DNA of 64,000 nucleotides from Cacajao melanocephalus (GCA_963573385.1 CAUYLG010034763.1:62001-126000); one strand, 5' to 3'. Positions 40,040 to 53,517 are shown, counted from the first letter of the stretch. Notes: generated by a model from the letters alone, not told the origin. Numbers and translations are program-made.

Positions 40040-40330
40040 TTTCAGTGAATATTTATTCGTCACCTACTATGTACTGTCTTCTATACTATGCACAGGTTCT
40101 GTGCTAGAAGTTGAGACTATAAAGGCAAATAAGATCCCATCACTATCTTCAAGTTTGCAGTCTTGGGAGGAGAAGGGGGTTGAGGAAGTGGAGACATAGT
40201 TACTATGTCATTAGAGAGTGGAATTAGAAGGCAGCATTGGGAGTTAAGGGAACATCCCCTCCAACCAAGATTCCTAGGAGAAACAAGACTTGAGTTGCAT
40301 CTTGAAAGGTAAACCTGGGAGGCTGAGAGT
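40040..40330. repeat. Ancient interspersed repeat, family unresolved
   Basis: It begins TGAATATTTATTCGTCACCT and runs through GTTCTGTGCTAGAAGTTGAG to a CTTGAAAGGTAAACC-like part. It is similar in order to 2677-2910. Confidence 0.5.
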
Positions 40331-41429
40331 GGGGAATAAAGGTGAAAGTGAAAGACAGGGACCAAGGCCTTCAGGCACCTGAGTACCTGGTATTCTGTTG
40401 CCATTACTTTTCTCAATATCCCACCACACTGCCAGCCTGTTAGCTTTGTGGAGAGTGCCATGACTCATTCATTTTCTTACCCCCATAATCCCTTGCCCTT
40501 GCCCCAAACTCATCACTTCTTTGTTAAATAGAATAGATCAACAATGGCCCTCACACAGGGTAAAACAAAGCTTCTTGTCTTCTGGCACAGATAATTTAAG
40601 GGTGTGTTACTGATCCAGAGAAATCAAGAGAAGCCCCTTGCTGGAGAGCAGGGCAGCTGGGACCTGTCTCTCGCCCAGCCTTAGCCATCAATTAATACTA
40701 CTGCAAGATCAACACTGAACACTAATTTTGCAGACATAAAAAGCACTATTAGAAGTTTCTTTCCAAATGTTGAGCTCGTGTTGCTAATTTTGTTTTAATA
40801 TTAACTATCTCATTTGGCAATTATATTTCAATAATGAAAAGGTTATCTCTACTGTAAGATAAATAATGAGAAGACTCACTGGCTTCGACTTGATCATTCA
40901 AATTTATGTGTCATTGGAGCTGTATTCTCAATTACGACCCGAAAAACTGATTAAATATCAGCCAAGCATGAACAATAGCTTGCAGCTCTAATTCCTTCTT
41001 TCCATCCCACCTCTGAAAGCATTTAAACCCTGGAATGTAAATGCAATTTTTTCCTGGCATTAAAAAAAAAAAACAAGAAATTTGTATTTTTGACTCTGTT
41101 GTCTACCGTTGCTGACAATGTTCAAATCACTTGGGCCTTATTTCTCTTCTGAGATCAATGATCTACAGGGAAAGTTGTTTCTTAGTTGGGCAAAGGAATC
41201 ATGGGGTCAGAGACTTCTTCCTCCCCTCCTGAACTGCTCAGTTCAATTCAACCAACATTGCTGAGCACCTACTATATGCCAAGCCCTGAGCTAGACCTAA
41301 GGCCCTAAAGATAATTCCACAGGGAAAGATAAACAACTATTGCTGAACACATGCCTTGCTCTTTGGAGTCCCCATGGTACCCTCTGCAGCTGTACACCTT
41401 ACAGAATGCACAGTGTTGAAATGCCCTTT

Positions 41430-41560
41430 CCTGAGTGCTTCAAGGATAGAGGATGTGTCTTATTCATCTTTACATCCCTGCTGGGCCAGCTTAGAGACTA
41501 GCATACAATAGACACTCACTAAATGTTTGGTGGATTTTAATGAATTGCCTGAAATTTTAT
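41430..41560 (+). mobile_element. L2 3' end fragment
   Basis: The typical L2 tail order: ATGTGTCTTATTCATCTTTA, CATCCCTGCTGGGCCAG, then ATAGACACTCACTAAATGTT. Confidence 0.7.
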
Positions 41561-42604
41561 GTACCTGATTGAGTCCTCACAGCCAACCAGAAAGTGGCTC
41601 TTTATTCTCCACACCCTCTTCACAACTAAACTTGAGGGTTCCTAAGTCTCTTCCCAAGAATATAAGCATCTGAAAACAGGACCCATTTACTATTCATTCA
41701 TGGGCCCTGAGGAAACTTTTGTTGGATGAATGGCCATGCCTTTTTCAGTGGTTCTTCTTCTATCCAGGACTAGTGTCCTACTGTTTGGGTTCCCTCAGGA
41801 GCTAACCCTAAAAAAAGGAATCAAATGCAAGTAGCATCTGAGACTAAACTACACACAGGCGAAGGGGTGGGGCTGTGAGATAGGGAAGGGAAGGCAGCCA
41901 AGAATGGGTGTTGCAGAATTGTGCCAAATGAGGCGAGTGGGGGTGGGGAACTGGGGTATTCATACACCTGCCCACCAACTATTGGTTGGGGGCTGTTTCC
42001 AGGGGGTGTTCATTCCTTTTCACTTCTGATCTGCTCTATGTATGGGCAAAGCTGCCTTTAGAGGTCAGACAAAGCCTCAGAAGAAAAAAAATAGAGTTGG
42101 AAGTTAGGCTGGCTGCACTGACATGGTCAGAGGGTGTAAATGGGGTACCCATTGCAGCAGCTGCAGGTGAGGAATTGCGATCACAAGATGATATGGGATG
42201 CCCCCAGAACATTCAAAAGGAAAGTGTGAGGTGCTCATATGTCTGGAGGTTAGACCAGAGGACATTAGAGGCTCTTTACAGTACTAACATTCTAGAATGC
42301 CATGACTTCATGAAGCATTCTAGCTTTTAAAGTACAAATCATCTTCAGAAGAAAATCCCTTTGTCTTTGGGTTGATCAAGTAAAGGACCCAGGGAGAGGT
42401 ATGTGTGTGACATGAGGGTGGCATGAAGATGGTAGGGGGTACGCAGACAGTTTGGCTCAGGCATGTTGTCTCTAGAGAAACCAAGGGACATTGATGGAGA
42501 GATAACCCACAGTCATGGAGAGACGGATGGCTCAAGTCCTAACATAAGCGTTAGGGAGGTCCAATCACCTTGCTGGCCTCTACCAAATAATCCGACGTTT
42601 TACC

Positions 42605-42770
42605 AACCACCTATTTCACATCAGGTATTGTGTTTCACTCGTCACACATATTAATTTGTCTTATTTAATCCTTGGAAGGTGTTATAAAGATACTGTTTTG
42701 CAGATGAAGAAACTGAGGTTCAGAGAGGCCCAATAGTAGACACAAAACCAAGGTGGGAATGTGAATCTGT
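42605..42770 (-). mobile_element. MIR SINE remnant
   Basis: It carries TTTTGCAGATGAAGAAACTG followed by AGGTTCAGAGAGGCCCAATA. Confidence 0.8.
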
Positions 42771-43186
42771 TTTTCATTCCGTGACCCTGTGGTGCCCTTC
42801 TCTACAGCTCTTCATCCACAGACCTTCAAAGGATGTGCCACCGGGCTCCGCTATGGAGTAAACAGCTCCGGCAAAGGATCTTTGTGCAGATTTGTGATTA
42901 AAGGCAAATAAGATAATCAGTCCCAGGACTTGGGGAGAGCAGTTCTCACTTTCACACATTCCTCCATTCACACGACCCTGGAAACCTTTCAGCGTGGCAG
43001 TGGCTGTGGCAATCATTCTGCAGATGCAGACTAAAGGGTCCTGTCTGGAAATGCAATTATTTCAAAATAAAAGGTTTCTAAAAGACACACACAGGTACAT
43101 ACATGCACACACACACACAGGATACGATTTTTGTTTTTCAGAAACTGAGATTCCCAATAAGGACAAAGATTAACTTCATAAAAAGT

Positions 43187-43313
43187 GAAGATGATAAAGA
43201 CAATGAAGACGTGCTGACGATGATAGTGGATGAAGACTGTGGTGATAAGCCTGATGAATAGATTGAGAAGGTAATGATGAAGAAGATGAAGATGGTGATG
43301 ATGATGGTAGCAG
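43187..43313. repeat. GAT/GAA-rich trinucleotide low-complexity tract
   Basis: Degenerate GAT, GAA and GAC triplets. The minus strand reads as His/Leu-rich and the plus strand as Asp/Glu-rich. I see no support that it is translated. Confidence 0.85.
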
Positions 43314-43314
43314 C

Positions 43315-43555
43315 AACCACTATTTTCTGAGCACATAAATGGGCCACTCACTATGTTGGTTACTTTATAGACATGATCTCTGATTATTACAATAACCCTG
43401 TAAGATGAAGTTTAGCACCTCCGTTTAACACATGAGAAACTGAAGCTCAGAGAAGTGAAGCAACCTGCCTGAGGTCACAGCCTTAGGCATGAAAAAGGAC
43501 TGATAGAGATTACTGCTTGAATTATTACTCCAAATCCTGTGCCTGTAACCACTAA
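43315..43555 (-). mobile_element. MIR SINE, nearly complete
   Basis: The reverse MIR order is well kept: TTACTTTATAGACATGATCT, ACAATAACCCTGTAAGATGA, CATGAGAAACTGAAGCTCAG, then GCCTGAGGTCACAGC. Confidence 0.85.
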
Positions 43556-43760
43556 CATAACCACTTCATTTATTTACTCCTTCATTTATTCATTTATTTT
43601 AAAAATTCATTCATCTACTGAATGAATATTTACTTGGTCCCAGATATACCTATGGTACCTGCTAGACCTTCCTAATCCCCATTTGTAAAGAAAATGCCAC
43701 CATCCTCACATTAGGAATAAATGAAAATGAAGGTGAATTATATTCAAATTAAGATTTATC

Positions 43761-44123
<363 letters not shown>

Positions 44124-44474
44124 TCAGTTCCTATAAGCTAATGCCAATTATCTGCTTCACTGTTAATGAATGTGGCAGTAAAAAGCTGCTTAGTAATTGG
44201 TTGATAAGGAGAAGCGTTGCCTTGTGCAACTCTGAAGCCTGTGATCTAGGCAGGGGGCCCAGTGGACCAGGGTGAGTGGACACCAGGAAGAGCTCTTGAA
44301 GGCTCTTAGTGCTGGGCCAACACTGGGGAACAAACATGGCTGGACGGTTGGGGAGTACTCGCTACCTGGCTATTCTCTGAAGTGGCTTGATAGGCAGGGG
44401 TGGGCCTCATTCTCTGCCATTTCCTAAGTGCCACTACGAGATACAATGGCACCCACCATGAAAGAAACATTAAG

Positions 44475-44565
44475 CATTGCTAGAATTATTTCACAGTTCA
44501 GAGAAGTCAAATGACTTCTTTAAGGTCATTCAGTTAGAAAGTGGGGGAATTAAGATTCGACCTGA
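44475..44565 (-). mobile_element. MIR SINE fragment
   Basis: TTTCACAGTTCAGAGAAGTC, then TTTAAGGTCATTCAGTTAGA and GGGGGAATTAAGATTCGAC. Confidence 0.7.
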
Positions 44566-45244
44566 CCTATGAGGTTTGTATGCTTCTCTAGAGTTGCCAT
44601 AGAGATACCCCTCCCACCCCTTGTGTAATGGGAAGGAGAAAGATAATGAAGGACTTGGAGCAAGTTTGGAACAGGTCTGGTGGCCAGGGCACCTGGCCCA
44701 GTTCTACCACTGACTTAGAATTTACCTGCCTGTTACACCTCTGTTGTCTGTGCTTTGGGATCTTTACCTAGAATGAAAAGTAACTGGCCTGTGGCATGTC
44801 TTAGTTTCACTCCAGCCTCCCTACGCTTCTAAGACACTGGTTTATAGATTATTCAACTATTATTTTTAACACATCGGATCATAAGAACAACCCTGGGAGA
44901 GAGAGGGGCAGCATGGATGGTTTATGCAGCTTACATGGAAGGACTTACGATATCTAAAGCTGTTCACATCCAAGAAAATACATCTCTGGAGTAAGCAGGT
45001 AACTCAATGGAAAAGTTAGATTTACTATATAGAAAACTGGTTTATACCATAAAATCAGATATATTGGCTTGTACTCTCTCATTCCCTGCCCAGATCATCC
45101 GTGTACATTTTTTCTCTCCAATAAGAAGGTGAGCAGGCTGAGAGTAGGGATTACACCTTCTGCTTCTTTTGCATCCTCTATAGACTCTGGCATAGACCTG
45201 GGCATGAAAAGGGATTGACACATATTGTTGCTAGAATTATTACA

Positions 45245-45440
45245 CAAAGTAATGTTTCAGCTCTTGTGTATGGCGCCTTTATGTATTACTGGAGAGGTCA
45301 CCTTGAGCAACACTGACAATACTATCTTCATTTTCTACAGATGGAAATGAGGGCTCAGAGAAGCCAAACAGCTTGGCCAAAGGCCACACACCAGGAAGCA
45401 ATGGATCTAGGCCTCTTGATTCCTAGGCCCAGGGCTCTTG
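45245..45440 (-). mobile_element. MIR SINE remnant
   Basis: TTTCTACAGATGGAAATGAG, then GGCCAAAGGCCACACACCAG, ending with a CAGGGCTCTTGTCACC-like MIR terminus. Confidence 0.75.
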
Positions 45441-45679
45441 TCACCAGCCTCTTACGGAGAGACTAATCCCTCCCTCAGAAGAAAGGAGATGTTAGGAAAT
45501 GCCTCTCTTGAAGACAGCAACAACCCCTGGAAAATCCTGCCAGAGGCGGCATTTTGAGAATTGGCATGATCCTTTGGGAACCCCTGGAAGATACTAGGGA
45601 AGGGAAAGTGATGGGGTGACTACTCCAGTTTGAAGAACCCACACCATCTTGCCATAAGACTCGACTAAGTGCCCCTCTG

Positions 45680-45815
45680 TCTGTTACACTAGCTTGAGCA
45701 TTCCCTGAGACAGGGTAGGCGTCATATTCATGTCTATTTCCCCTGTCCCCATCAACATCCAGGAAGACTTGGCATAACACTGGAATGAATGAATGAATGA
45801 GTGAGTGATCCAGTC
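45680..45815 (+). mobile_element. L2 3' end fragment
   Basis: A CATTCCCTGAGACAGGGTAG ... TTCATGTCTATTTCCCCTGT pattern ending in a GAATGAATGAATGA run. Confidence 0.65.
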
Positions 45816-45886
45816 CGCCAGAAGGGGACATCTAGAGGCTTCAAATAGGTGTGGTCTAGCAGGCCCTAAGAACTGTTCTGTGCTTT

Positions 45887-45887
<1 letters not shown>

Positions 45888-45928
<41 letters not shown>
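45888..45928. repeat. (AAT)n microsatellite
   Basis: An uninterrupted TAA/AAT run of about 13 units. The minus strand reads as poly-Leu in one frame, which I do not regard as coding. Confidence 0.95.
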
Positions 45929-46029
45929 GACATCCCCTAGCTCCATGAAGTTTTGTAAACACTTTTCAGGACAAGGATTATTATCTCAATTTGAGAGATT
46001 TGCCCAAGGCCATGGAGACAGCATAAGTA

Positions 46030-46215
46030 GCTGCCATTTAATGAGCTTGCTAGTAAAAGCTCATTTAGCCTTTGGCAAGGATAGATACTCTCTGTGGTAG
46101 GTATTATTATTACTCTATTCTCTGTATTCTTTGGATGAGGAAACTGAGGTCGCAGAAAGTAGCCTGTGTAAGGTCACATAGGTAGTAATTTTATTTAAAG
46201 CCAAAGGGATCTAGC
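46030..46215 (-). mobile_element. MIR SINE remnant
   Basis: TGGTAGGTATTATTATTACT, then TTGGATGAGGAAACTGAGGT and TGTAAGGTCACATAGGTAG. Confidence 0.85.
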
Positions 46216-46398
46216 TCCCCAGTGTGGGCATTTGCTACTTATGGCTAATCTGCCTGGATCAACATTCCTGAAGCTTGGAATGGGACACCCTAATGCGGTG
46301 CTGTCAGGCTGACAACTCTCTCTGCTGAACAGAGGCTAATTGGGAATTTTACAGGAACAACAGAAACAAACCTGATCTCTTGATAACAATGAACGTGA

Positions 46399-46509
46399 CT
46401 GTGTGTGTGTGCTGTGCAGGCTGACTCCGGGTCACATGTACGCTGCTCGTGAGTGTATGTGTGTGGGAGTGTGGGAGTGTGTGTGTGTGGTGTGTGTGTG
46501 TGTGTGTGT
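46399..46509. repeat. (TG)n microsatellite, interrupted
   Basis: TG runs broken by CTGTGCAGGCTGACTCCGG and GGGAGTGTGGGAGTG variants, ending in a clean TG run. Confidence 0.92.
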
Positions 46510-47139
46510 TTCTACCTGTCTTCCCTGAGGCAAAAATACAATAGACCCATCCAGGTCTCTTTTCTTAAATATTCCTAAATGCTGTAAGCCTTCAATTCTC
46601 TGTGCTCCAACCAGGGCAATGATGTCAGTGATGACAGCGTGTGTGAGCAGGATTCAGGGCAGTGCCTGGCCAAGTGTGAACACAAGGGCAAGTGTCCCAA
46701 TTCCAAAAGGAATTACAGGTGATTTACTTGATTTTATCTTGTGTACCATTCATTAAGGGTGTTCTACCAGTCCTGCATGACCCTGGGTGTGAGGCCAGAA
46801 ACAGTTAAAAGCCTAACAGAGATTACAGTAAAACCAACTTGAAAGGGTTCTTCGACCAGGCACTCTTATCTCAGGGAGGATCAAAGGCAAATGTTTGCAG
46901 ATGAATTCAAGGCAGAGCTCTTTCTGACAGTAATCAGGTAGCAGGGAACTAATAATCACCCAAGGAAGTGAGTGGAAGGAAGGCTTATCAAGAGTGCCAT
47001 GGACACAGTGCATAGGGCTGTTTTCTACCAAAAGCATCCGGTAGGAAAAGGAACTGAACAGGGAGGACATCTTCCAGCCCTTCAAAGTTAAACTTTGGAG
47101 AGATCAGCCCTCCTAGAACCTAATCAGTGGTATTAGAAG

Positions 47140-47330
47140 TAGTACTTTTCGTGCATTTTTGAATATCTACTTTGGGTCAGGCACTGTTGGGTCCTTTCTA
47201 TGAATTATTTCAGCTACTCCTCACAACAACCAAGAAAGGTGGGATTATTATTTCAGCATTACAGAGAAGGGATTCAATGACTCCTTGTTAGGTTGAATGA
47301 AGTACTAAGTGGTCTGATCCCTAAACCCTA
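47140..47330 (-). mobile_element. MIR SINE remnant
   Basis: GGGTCAGGCACTGTTGGGTC, then CAGCTACTCCTCACAACAAC and GGTGGGATTATTATTTCAGC. Confidence 0.75.
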
Positions 47331-48469
47331 CAGAGTGGCTTCCTTGACAAAATGAATTAATCAAGATGATCATGCAGCAGAAAAGCCAGCTTCTTGGACT
47401 TTGGTAAAAGGGCAAAGCAAATAAGTTTCTTGGGATCCAAACAACCCTGTGCAAAGCGGGCCACTCTATATAGATTCTAGTAGAGAGAGTTCATGTGAGT
47501 AAGTGAGTGGGCTAGGGAAGCAGTGAGATTTGCAAATCAGTATTCTGGGTGTTCTAATACTTTCTACTGAGGTCTCTTTTCTAATGCTACTTTTAAAAAT
47601 TGATATAGAAATAGGCAGAGGAATTAAGGCAGAATTAAGTCCTTGTCCTTAAAGATGCTCAAACGCTCCCACGTGTAATTCAAGGGGTTAAATGCTGAGT
47701 GTGGAGGAAGAGGAGGACTGAATGTGGGCTAAAAAAGAGACTTAAACTTGGAATTATCCAGATTTAAAAGTTCTAAAAAGGAACCCTTTAAAATTTAGGG
47801 GAAGAGGTTAGGGCAGAAAATGCTTCTAACAGTAGGTTTGTGGTCTGTGGCTTCCCTTCTCAAATTGCAAAGGGCCAGCAATTCAACCCAAATTAAAGTA
47901 AAGCCCAAAGACTGACGCAGTCACCAAGTTTCTGACCTGGTAGAGTCTTGGAGATCATAAGTCCTGATTCCCATTATCTCCATTTCTAAATGAGGCTGAA
48001 ATTGGGGGATGTGGAGTTTCCCTGGATCATATAACTCTTTTGTGGCAGAACCAGGATAAGATGCTCTTTGAGTCAAAGTTCAGTAGTTTTTAGCTGAGGG
48101 TGACATAGGTTATGTGGCCAAAGGGTCTGGACCCTACCAGACCACCTTTTATATTCCATGTCACTGTCCCGGAAACTGGCATTCTCAACTGCATCCTTAA
48201 TTTCCTGCCTTCCCAAAAGCTCCGAGAAGCTGAGATTTGCGCATTGGTGCAAATGACGTTTTCCTTTGCTCACTCTTGTTCCACACAGTCATCTCCTCTC
48301 TAACCCGTATCTCTCATTGCCTTGGACATTTCTTCTCTGGCCTTCTTTGAACATTGGCCAGCTTAGGGCTTTCCACAGGAGACACATTTCATTCATGCAT
48401 CCTCTGAGAAGTGTTTACTGAGGATCTGTCAAGACTCCATGATAGCTAGCCCTATCTCTTCACCTAGTG

Positions 48470-48650
48470 CCTGCTGGGCCACAGGCATGTATTAGATACT
48501 TGATACCAATTGAGCCTCAATTCATCCCCCTAACGGTCTTGCAATGTAGGTACTACAAAGCCCATTTCACAGGTTAGGAAACTGAGGCTCAGCTGGGCTC
48601 ACTCACAGGAAGATCATAAAGTTAGCCCATGGAAGAACCTCAAATAGACC
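48470..48650 (-). mobile_element. MIR SINE remnant (left of inverted pair)
   Basis: GCAATGTAGGTACTACAAAG, then CATTTCACAGGTTAGGAAAC and TGAGGCTCAGCTGGGCTC. Confidence 0.8.
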
Positions 48651-48664
48651 CTGAGAAGTAATAG

Positions 48665-48910
48665 ACTGTAGTGGTTACAGGTCTGTTAGGCCAGACAGTA
48701 AGGATTTGAACCCCAGCTCTGCCGCTATGTGACTATGTGACCCTGCACCTCACTTAACCTGTTGGTTAACTTTCCTGGACCTCAGTTTCCTCACTTGTGA
48801 AATGGGGATAAGTAGCAGAGTAGTTGTAAAGATTTAGGGGGAAGATAAATATAAAGCACTGAAAACACTTTAAAAGCCCAGTAAATATGAGTTGCTATTA
48901 TTATTATAAT
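48665..48910 (+). mobile_element. MIR SINE, nearly complete (right of inverted pair)
   Basis: GTAGTGGTTACAGGTCTGTT, GGATTTGAACCCCAGCTCTG, CCTCAGTTTCCTCACTTGTG, AAATGGGGATAAGTAGCAG, then AAATATGAGTTGCTATTATT. Confidence 0.9.
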
Positions 48911-49554
48911 ATCTCAAGACTATGTACTTTCCACTATTTAATTCTGCTCACACGTGTCTGAAGCGTGCTTGTCTTAGGTCAGGTTCCCTGGGAAATAAAC
49001 TCTGAAATGGAGATTCGCTGGCAGGAGGCTTCTTGCTCTCATGAGCAATCTTGTAAGGGAGAGAGAAAAGCAGAACTGGGCAGAGGGAGAACTTGAGCTG
49101 CAATGCGGGTGCCATACAGGCCTCAGCCAAGAGCTCTTTTCTTTTCAAGAGCTCTGGAGCTGGCTGGCCTTTCAGAGTTGTCTCAAATTGGGTCAAGAAG
49201 GTTGGGCCTTTGTAATCCTCACTCTTACTCCTATGCTTCCCATGGAGGACTCACTGGTGACAGGCTGCCTCCAGGGATGGGTCTTAACCTTGGGCTGGGC
49301 AAGGCAGCTCCTTTCAGGGGAAGACAGTTCTCAGAGACTGAAGTAGCTGTGGTCTGTGAACTGCTAACCCTCCCTGGCATTTGGGGCAATGAGTGCCTTG
49401 GTCTTGGGTAGAATCTGGGTGGTGCACCACAGCACCCACTACAACCCTGAACAGCAGAAGGGCAAGTATTCCCCGCTCTCCAGGGCAAGGTTGGTGTTAG
49501 TGTAGCTGCACTGATATTGTGTGGGGCACTAGTTAACATTCGGGTTTTTGAGCC

Positions 49555-49668
49555 CTATTTTAGAAGTATTGTCAGTCACAATCTCTGGGTAGAGGGCTCA
49601 GGACTCTGAGTTTAACAAACACACTAAGTGGTACATGTGTACCATTAAGCTTGAGAACCAGTGCCCTA
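49555..49668 (+). mobile_element. hAT-Charlie (MER5A-like) relic
   Basis: A diverged AATCTCTGGGTAGAGGGCTC ... AACAAACACACTAAGTGGTA ... AGCTTGAGAACCAGTGCCCT stretch whose end resembles the MER5A terminal repeat. Confidence 0.5.
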
Positions 49669-49711
49669 AAGAGTCTTGAGAAGTAGGCCATAAGTGGTCA
49701 TTCCAAGAAAA

Positions 49712-50402
49712 TCATGTTTATTATTATTAAATTCCTGGGGTACATGTACAGAATGTGCAGGTTTGCTATACAGATACACACATGCCATGGTGGTTTGCTG
49801 CATCCATCATCCTGTCATCTACATTAGGTATTTCTCCTAATGCTAACCCTCCCCTATACTCCCACCCCCTGCTATCCTTCCTCTAGACTCCCTCTCCCTG
49901 ACAGACCTTGGTGTGTGATGTTCCCCTCCCTGAGTCCGTGTGATCTCATTGTTCAACACCCACTTATGAGTGAGAACAAGTGGTGTTTGCTTCTCTGCTC
50001 TTGTGTCAGTTTGCTGAAAATGATGGTTTCCAACTTTATCCACATCCTTGAAAAGGACATGAACTCATTCTTTTTTATGGCTGCATAGTATTCCATGGTG
50101 TATATGTGCCACATTTTCTGTATTCAGTCTATCATTGATGGGCATTGGGTTGGTTCCAAGTCTTTGCTATTGTGAACAGTGCCGCAATAAACATATGTGC
50201 GCATGTATCTTTATAACAGAATGATTTATAATCCTTTGAGTATATACCCAGTAATGGGATTGCTGGGTCAAATGGTATTCTAGTTCTAGATCCCTGAGGA
50301 ATTGCCACACTGTCTGCCACATGGTTGAACTAATTTACACTCCCACCAATGGTGTAAAAGCGTTTCTATTTCTCCACATCCTCTCCAGCATCTATAGTCT
50401 CA
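49712..50402 (-). mobile_element. L1 3' end, 5'-truncated
   Basis: The plus strand reads the reverse complement of the L1 3' UTR (GGGGTACATGTACAGAATGT, CTCCTAATGCTAACCCTCCC), then the ORF2 tail. The minus strand encodes broken ORF2p C-terminal sequence, including PFDPAIPLLGIYSKDYKSF and MFIAALFTIAKTWNQPNA (within 50132-50320). The ORF is truncated and inactive. Confidence 0.95.
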
Positions 50403-50440
50403 TCTTAAGAATTTACTCAAATTTAGCATCCTTTCATTTT

Positions 50441-50792
<352 letters not shown>

Positions 50793-51879
50793 ATAATATG
50801 CTTTTTAATACAAAAATACTTTTCTCCTCACATCTTCAGAAATACAGGCCATTGTTGTCTCTCTGTCAATCTCTGCACAGGCCAGAGAATACTCTCATCC
50901 CAGTTTGAGAAGGCTGGCTGCCTCTTTTTCTATCTTTACTACCTGTTGGGGATGCAAACAAATTAAGATCCAGCCTCTGCCCTCAAAGAGCTCAAAGTCC
51001 AGCAAACAGCTAATACACAAGGCATCTTCTAGAACTGCAATCTTTCCCCTGGCCTCCTCTGCCTGCTAGATTCACCTGCTTTCAAATTTGTTTTCTGGGA
51101 GCTAAATAACCAATGCTCTTATGGAGTTAGCAAATTTGTTTTTCCCAGGACTGCCACCTCCCCACCCTCAATCAATTTCTTTGTATCTGAGGGCAGTGCA
51201 CGGCTGGTTTAGTTTCTCCTCTGTCCATGTTCTCTACTTTCTGAATCATTAAATTGTTCTCGTCCAAATACAGCAATCGATTTCATCTTAGATGCTTGGC
51301 TGTCTTGGAAACCCAAAAGCCCCTGGGGGAGTGGAAGGCCCAAGAGGACTGAGTGATTTAGAACTCCCCCAAACCAGGCCTCAACATTTCTCAGTCCCAT
51401 TCCCAGGAGGGCCTTCACAGTTGGAATCTTAATTCAGAAAGTGCCTTCCACGCTGGAAGGCAAAAGAAACAGGGGGAGAGCATAAAACAGGACAAGAGTG
51501 ATTTGGTGTTTGTGACAAGTAGTTTTCTCTAGCCAGGTGGGCTCTTCTCCAGGAAGCCCTATTAATAACACTGTTCACTGGTAACAGCTTTCATTTTGAG
51601 AAATCCCCAGGTCCTTTACGGGGAGAAATCATATCACTCGACAATGAACTTGATCTGCTGAACAGGGTAAGTTAACAGCTGTTAAACAGCTGCATTGCTC
51701 TAGCCCAGTTAAACGGAGGTTTAGGGCCTTGGAAAGATCTAGGGAAAGGTAATAGGCAGAACTCCACCCCATTCAATGGGAAGCAATCAGAATCTGCCCA
51801 GGATTAAAAACAAGATTCTTGTCTGCTTTGCATTTGGTAATCAGGAATGTAATCAGAGGAAGAGACTAGGCCAGAGCTG

Positions 51880-52080
51880 GTGTTGACTGACCACTTTGTG
51901 TACCAGATGCTGTGCTAAGCCACTTACATGCATTATTTGACTCCTCACACCGATGGGAGGATGTAGCTTCTGATATTACCCCCATTATACACAAAGGGAA
52001 ATTGAGCCTCAAAGAAGTGAAGGGACCGACTCAGGTTTACCTGGTGGGTAAGGGGAGCCCAGGTTGGGTTCCCAAGTTCT
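51880..52080 (-). mobile_element. MIR SINE remnant
   Basis: GATGCTGTGCTAAGCCACTT, ACATGCATTATTTGACTCCT, then AAATTGAGCCTCAAAGAAGT. Confidence 0.85.
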
Positions 52081-52769
52081 TACTTGAAATCAGGAAGGCT
52101 CAGAAGCTCTCTCTCACTGCCTTGGCTGAGATGCTAGGTTGGGAGCCACCCTGGCCTGATTCTACGGGAAGACTGTGCTGCTATCAAAAAGCTAAAGAGC
52201 CATTTCGGCTGGAGATGCCACCAGTGAAACTTGGCAGCAGGCAGGGAGGAGAGACGGCCCCCTACTGGGTATCTGGCAGCCTGTCCTTCTCAGGGTGTCA
52301 GTCCTTAGTCCCTCACCAATTTAGGAATTTCCTCGAGCTGCACACCAAGCAGAGTGGAGCCCTGTGCTACTCAGGCAGGACTCTTGGTGGATGATTTATG
52401 GGCCCCATATCCTTCCACAATCCCCAGGAAGGAGCGATCCTTCTTACTTACAGCTCAGCCCAGCCGACTCCTGTCAAACAGCCTTGGCAGACCTCCTTAA
52501 ACGACAGTAATTCTCCTACCAGGAGGAAGCCAGGGTGACAGATTTCTGACCGAGATCCAGCACCCCTGAGAAGCTTCTCAGCAGGCCCCCACCAAGGCCC
52601 TGCTGGATATGGATGGGGTATAGGATGGAAAGCACCAGAGAGACCCAGGAGACAGAGGCAAAAAGAGGAGCGAGACAGAGAGAAAGCGGGGGGAAGGCAG
52701 ACAAAGACAGAGAAAGGAGACACAAAGGTTAATAAAGGGACATATATGTGGGTGATTGATTGTTGGACG

Positions 52770-52895
52770 AAAGCCTGCTCCTCCCACTACACTGTAGGGG
52801 CCATGTCTTGTGTTGCTTACTTTTGTATCTGCAGCACCCAGCACAGCGCCTGACATGGAGGAGGTACTCATAAGTACTTACTGAATGATGGCACA
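52770..52895 (+). mobile_element. L2 3' end fragment
   Basis: CACTGTAGGGGCCATGTCTT, TGTATCTGCAGCACCCAGCA, GCCTGACATGGAGGAGGTAC, ending TACTGAATGATGG. Confidence 0.85.
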
Positions 52896-53517
52896 AATAA
52901 AGAAATGTAAGAGAACAGACTGCACAAATCCTGGCACATGACAGGAGCTCAGTAAAGGCTTGCTGAGTGACCAAATGCCTATATACAGATAGAAAGTATT
53001 TGGGGCAGGGGAGATGCCCAATTTCCAGGACAGGAGCCCAAGTAGGTTCACTAGGGGAAAGAAGTATTGACAGATGAGGGCTCATGGGCAACAGCTGTAC
53101 CCAACAGAGGGGCCAGGCTAGAATCTGGGGCTTTAAAGCCAGGGTGGGGAGTCAGCAGGGAAAGGAGTCTTCTCATAGGCACCAGGAAGCCAGCAGCACA
53201 CCTTCAATCACAGGATCAGAGGAGGAGAAGGGCAATCTGTGCTAAGGTAGACAGCTCACCACTGCTGCCTCAGAATCCAGCGCCGATCCAGGCATGCAAT
53301 GGGTAGGCAGCAGAAGTTTGCTCAATTAGTGAATGAGAACACCATTGCGGGATGAGAAGGTCAAGGTGAGGGGTTTAGGACTGCACCTGTGGAAGGACAC
53401 TGTGACTTGTGAGGTGGGCACAGGGGCTTAAAGGGGCATGCTGGGCTGGACATGCCCTCCCTTAAGACTTGGTGCCTCTGGGTAAATGTGAGTGAACGTT
53501 GCTTCTACTTTCATGCT

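Noticed and set aside
43031..43351. Minus-strand His-rich ORF
   Set aside because: It is the GAT-rich low-complexity tract read in reverse.
45684..45962. Minus-strand ORF with a poly-Leu run
   Set aside because: The run is only the (AAT)n microsatellite read in one frame; no other support.
51912..52394. 160-codon plus-strand ORF
   Set aside because: It starts in a MIR remnant and shows no recognisable domain.
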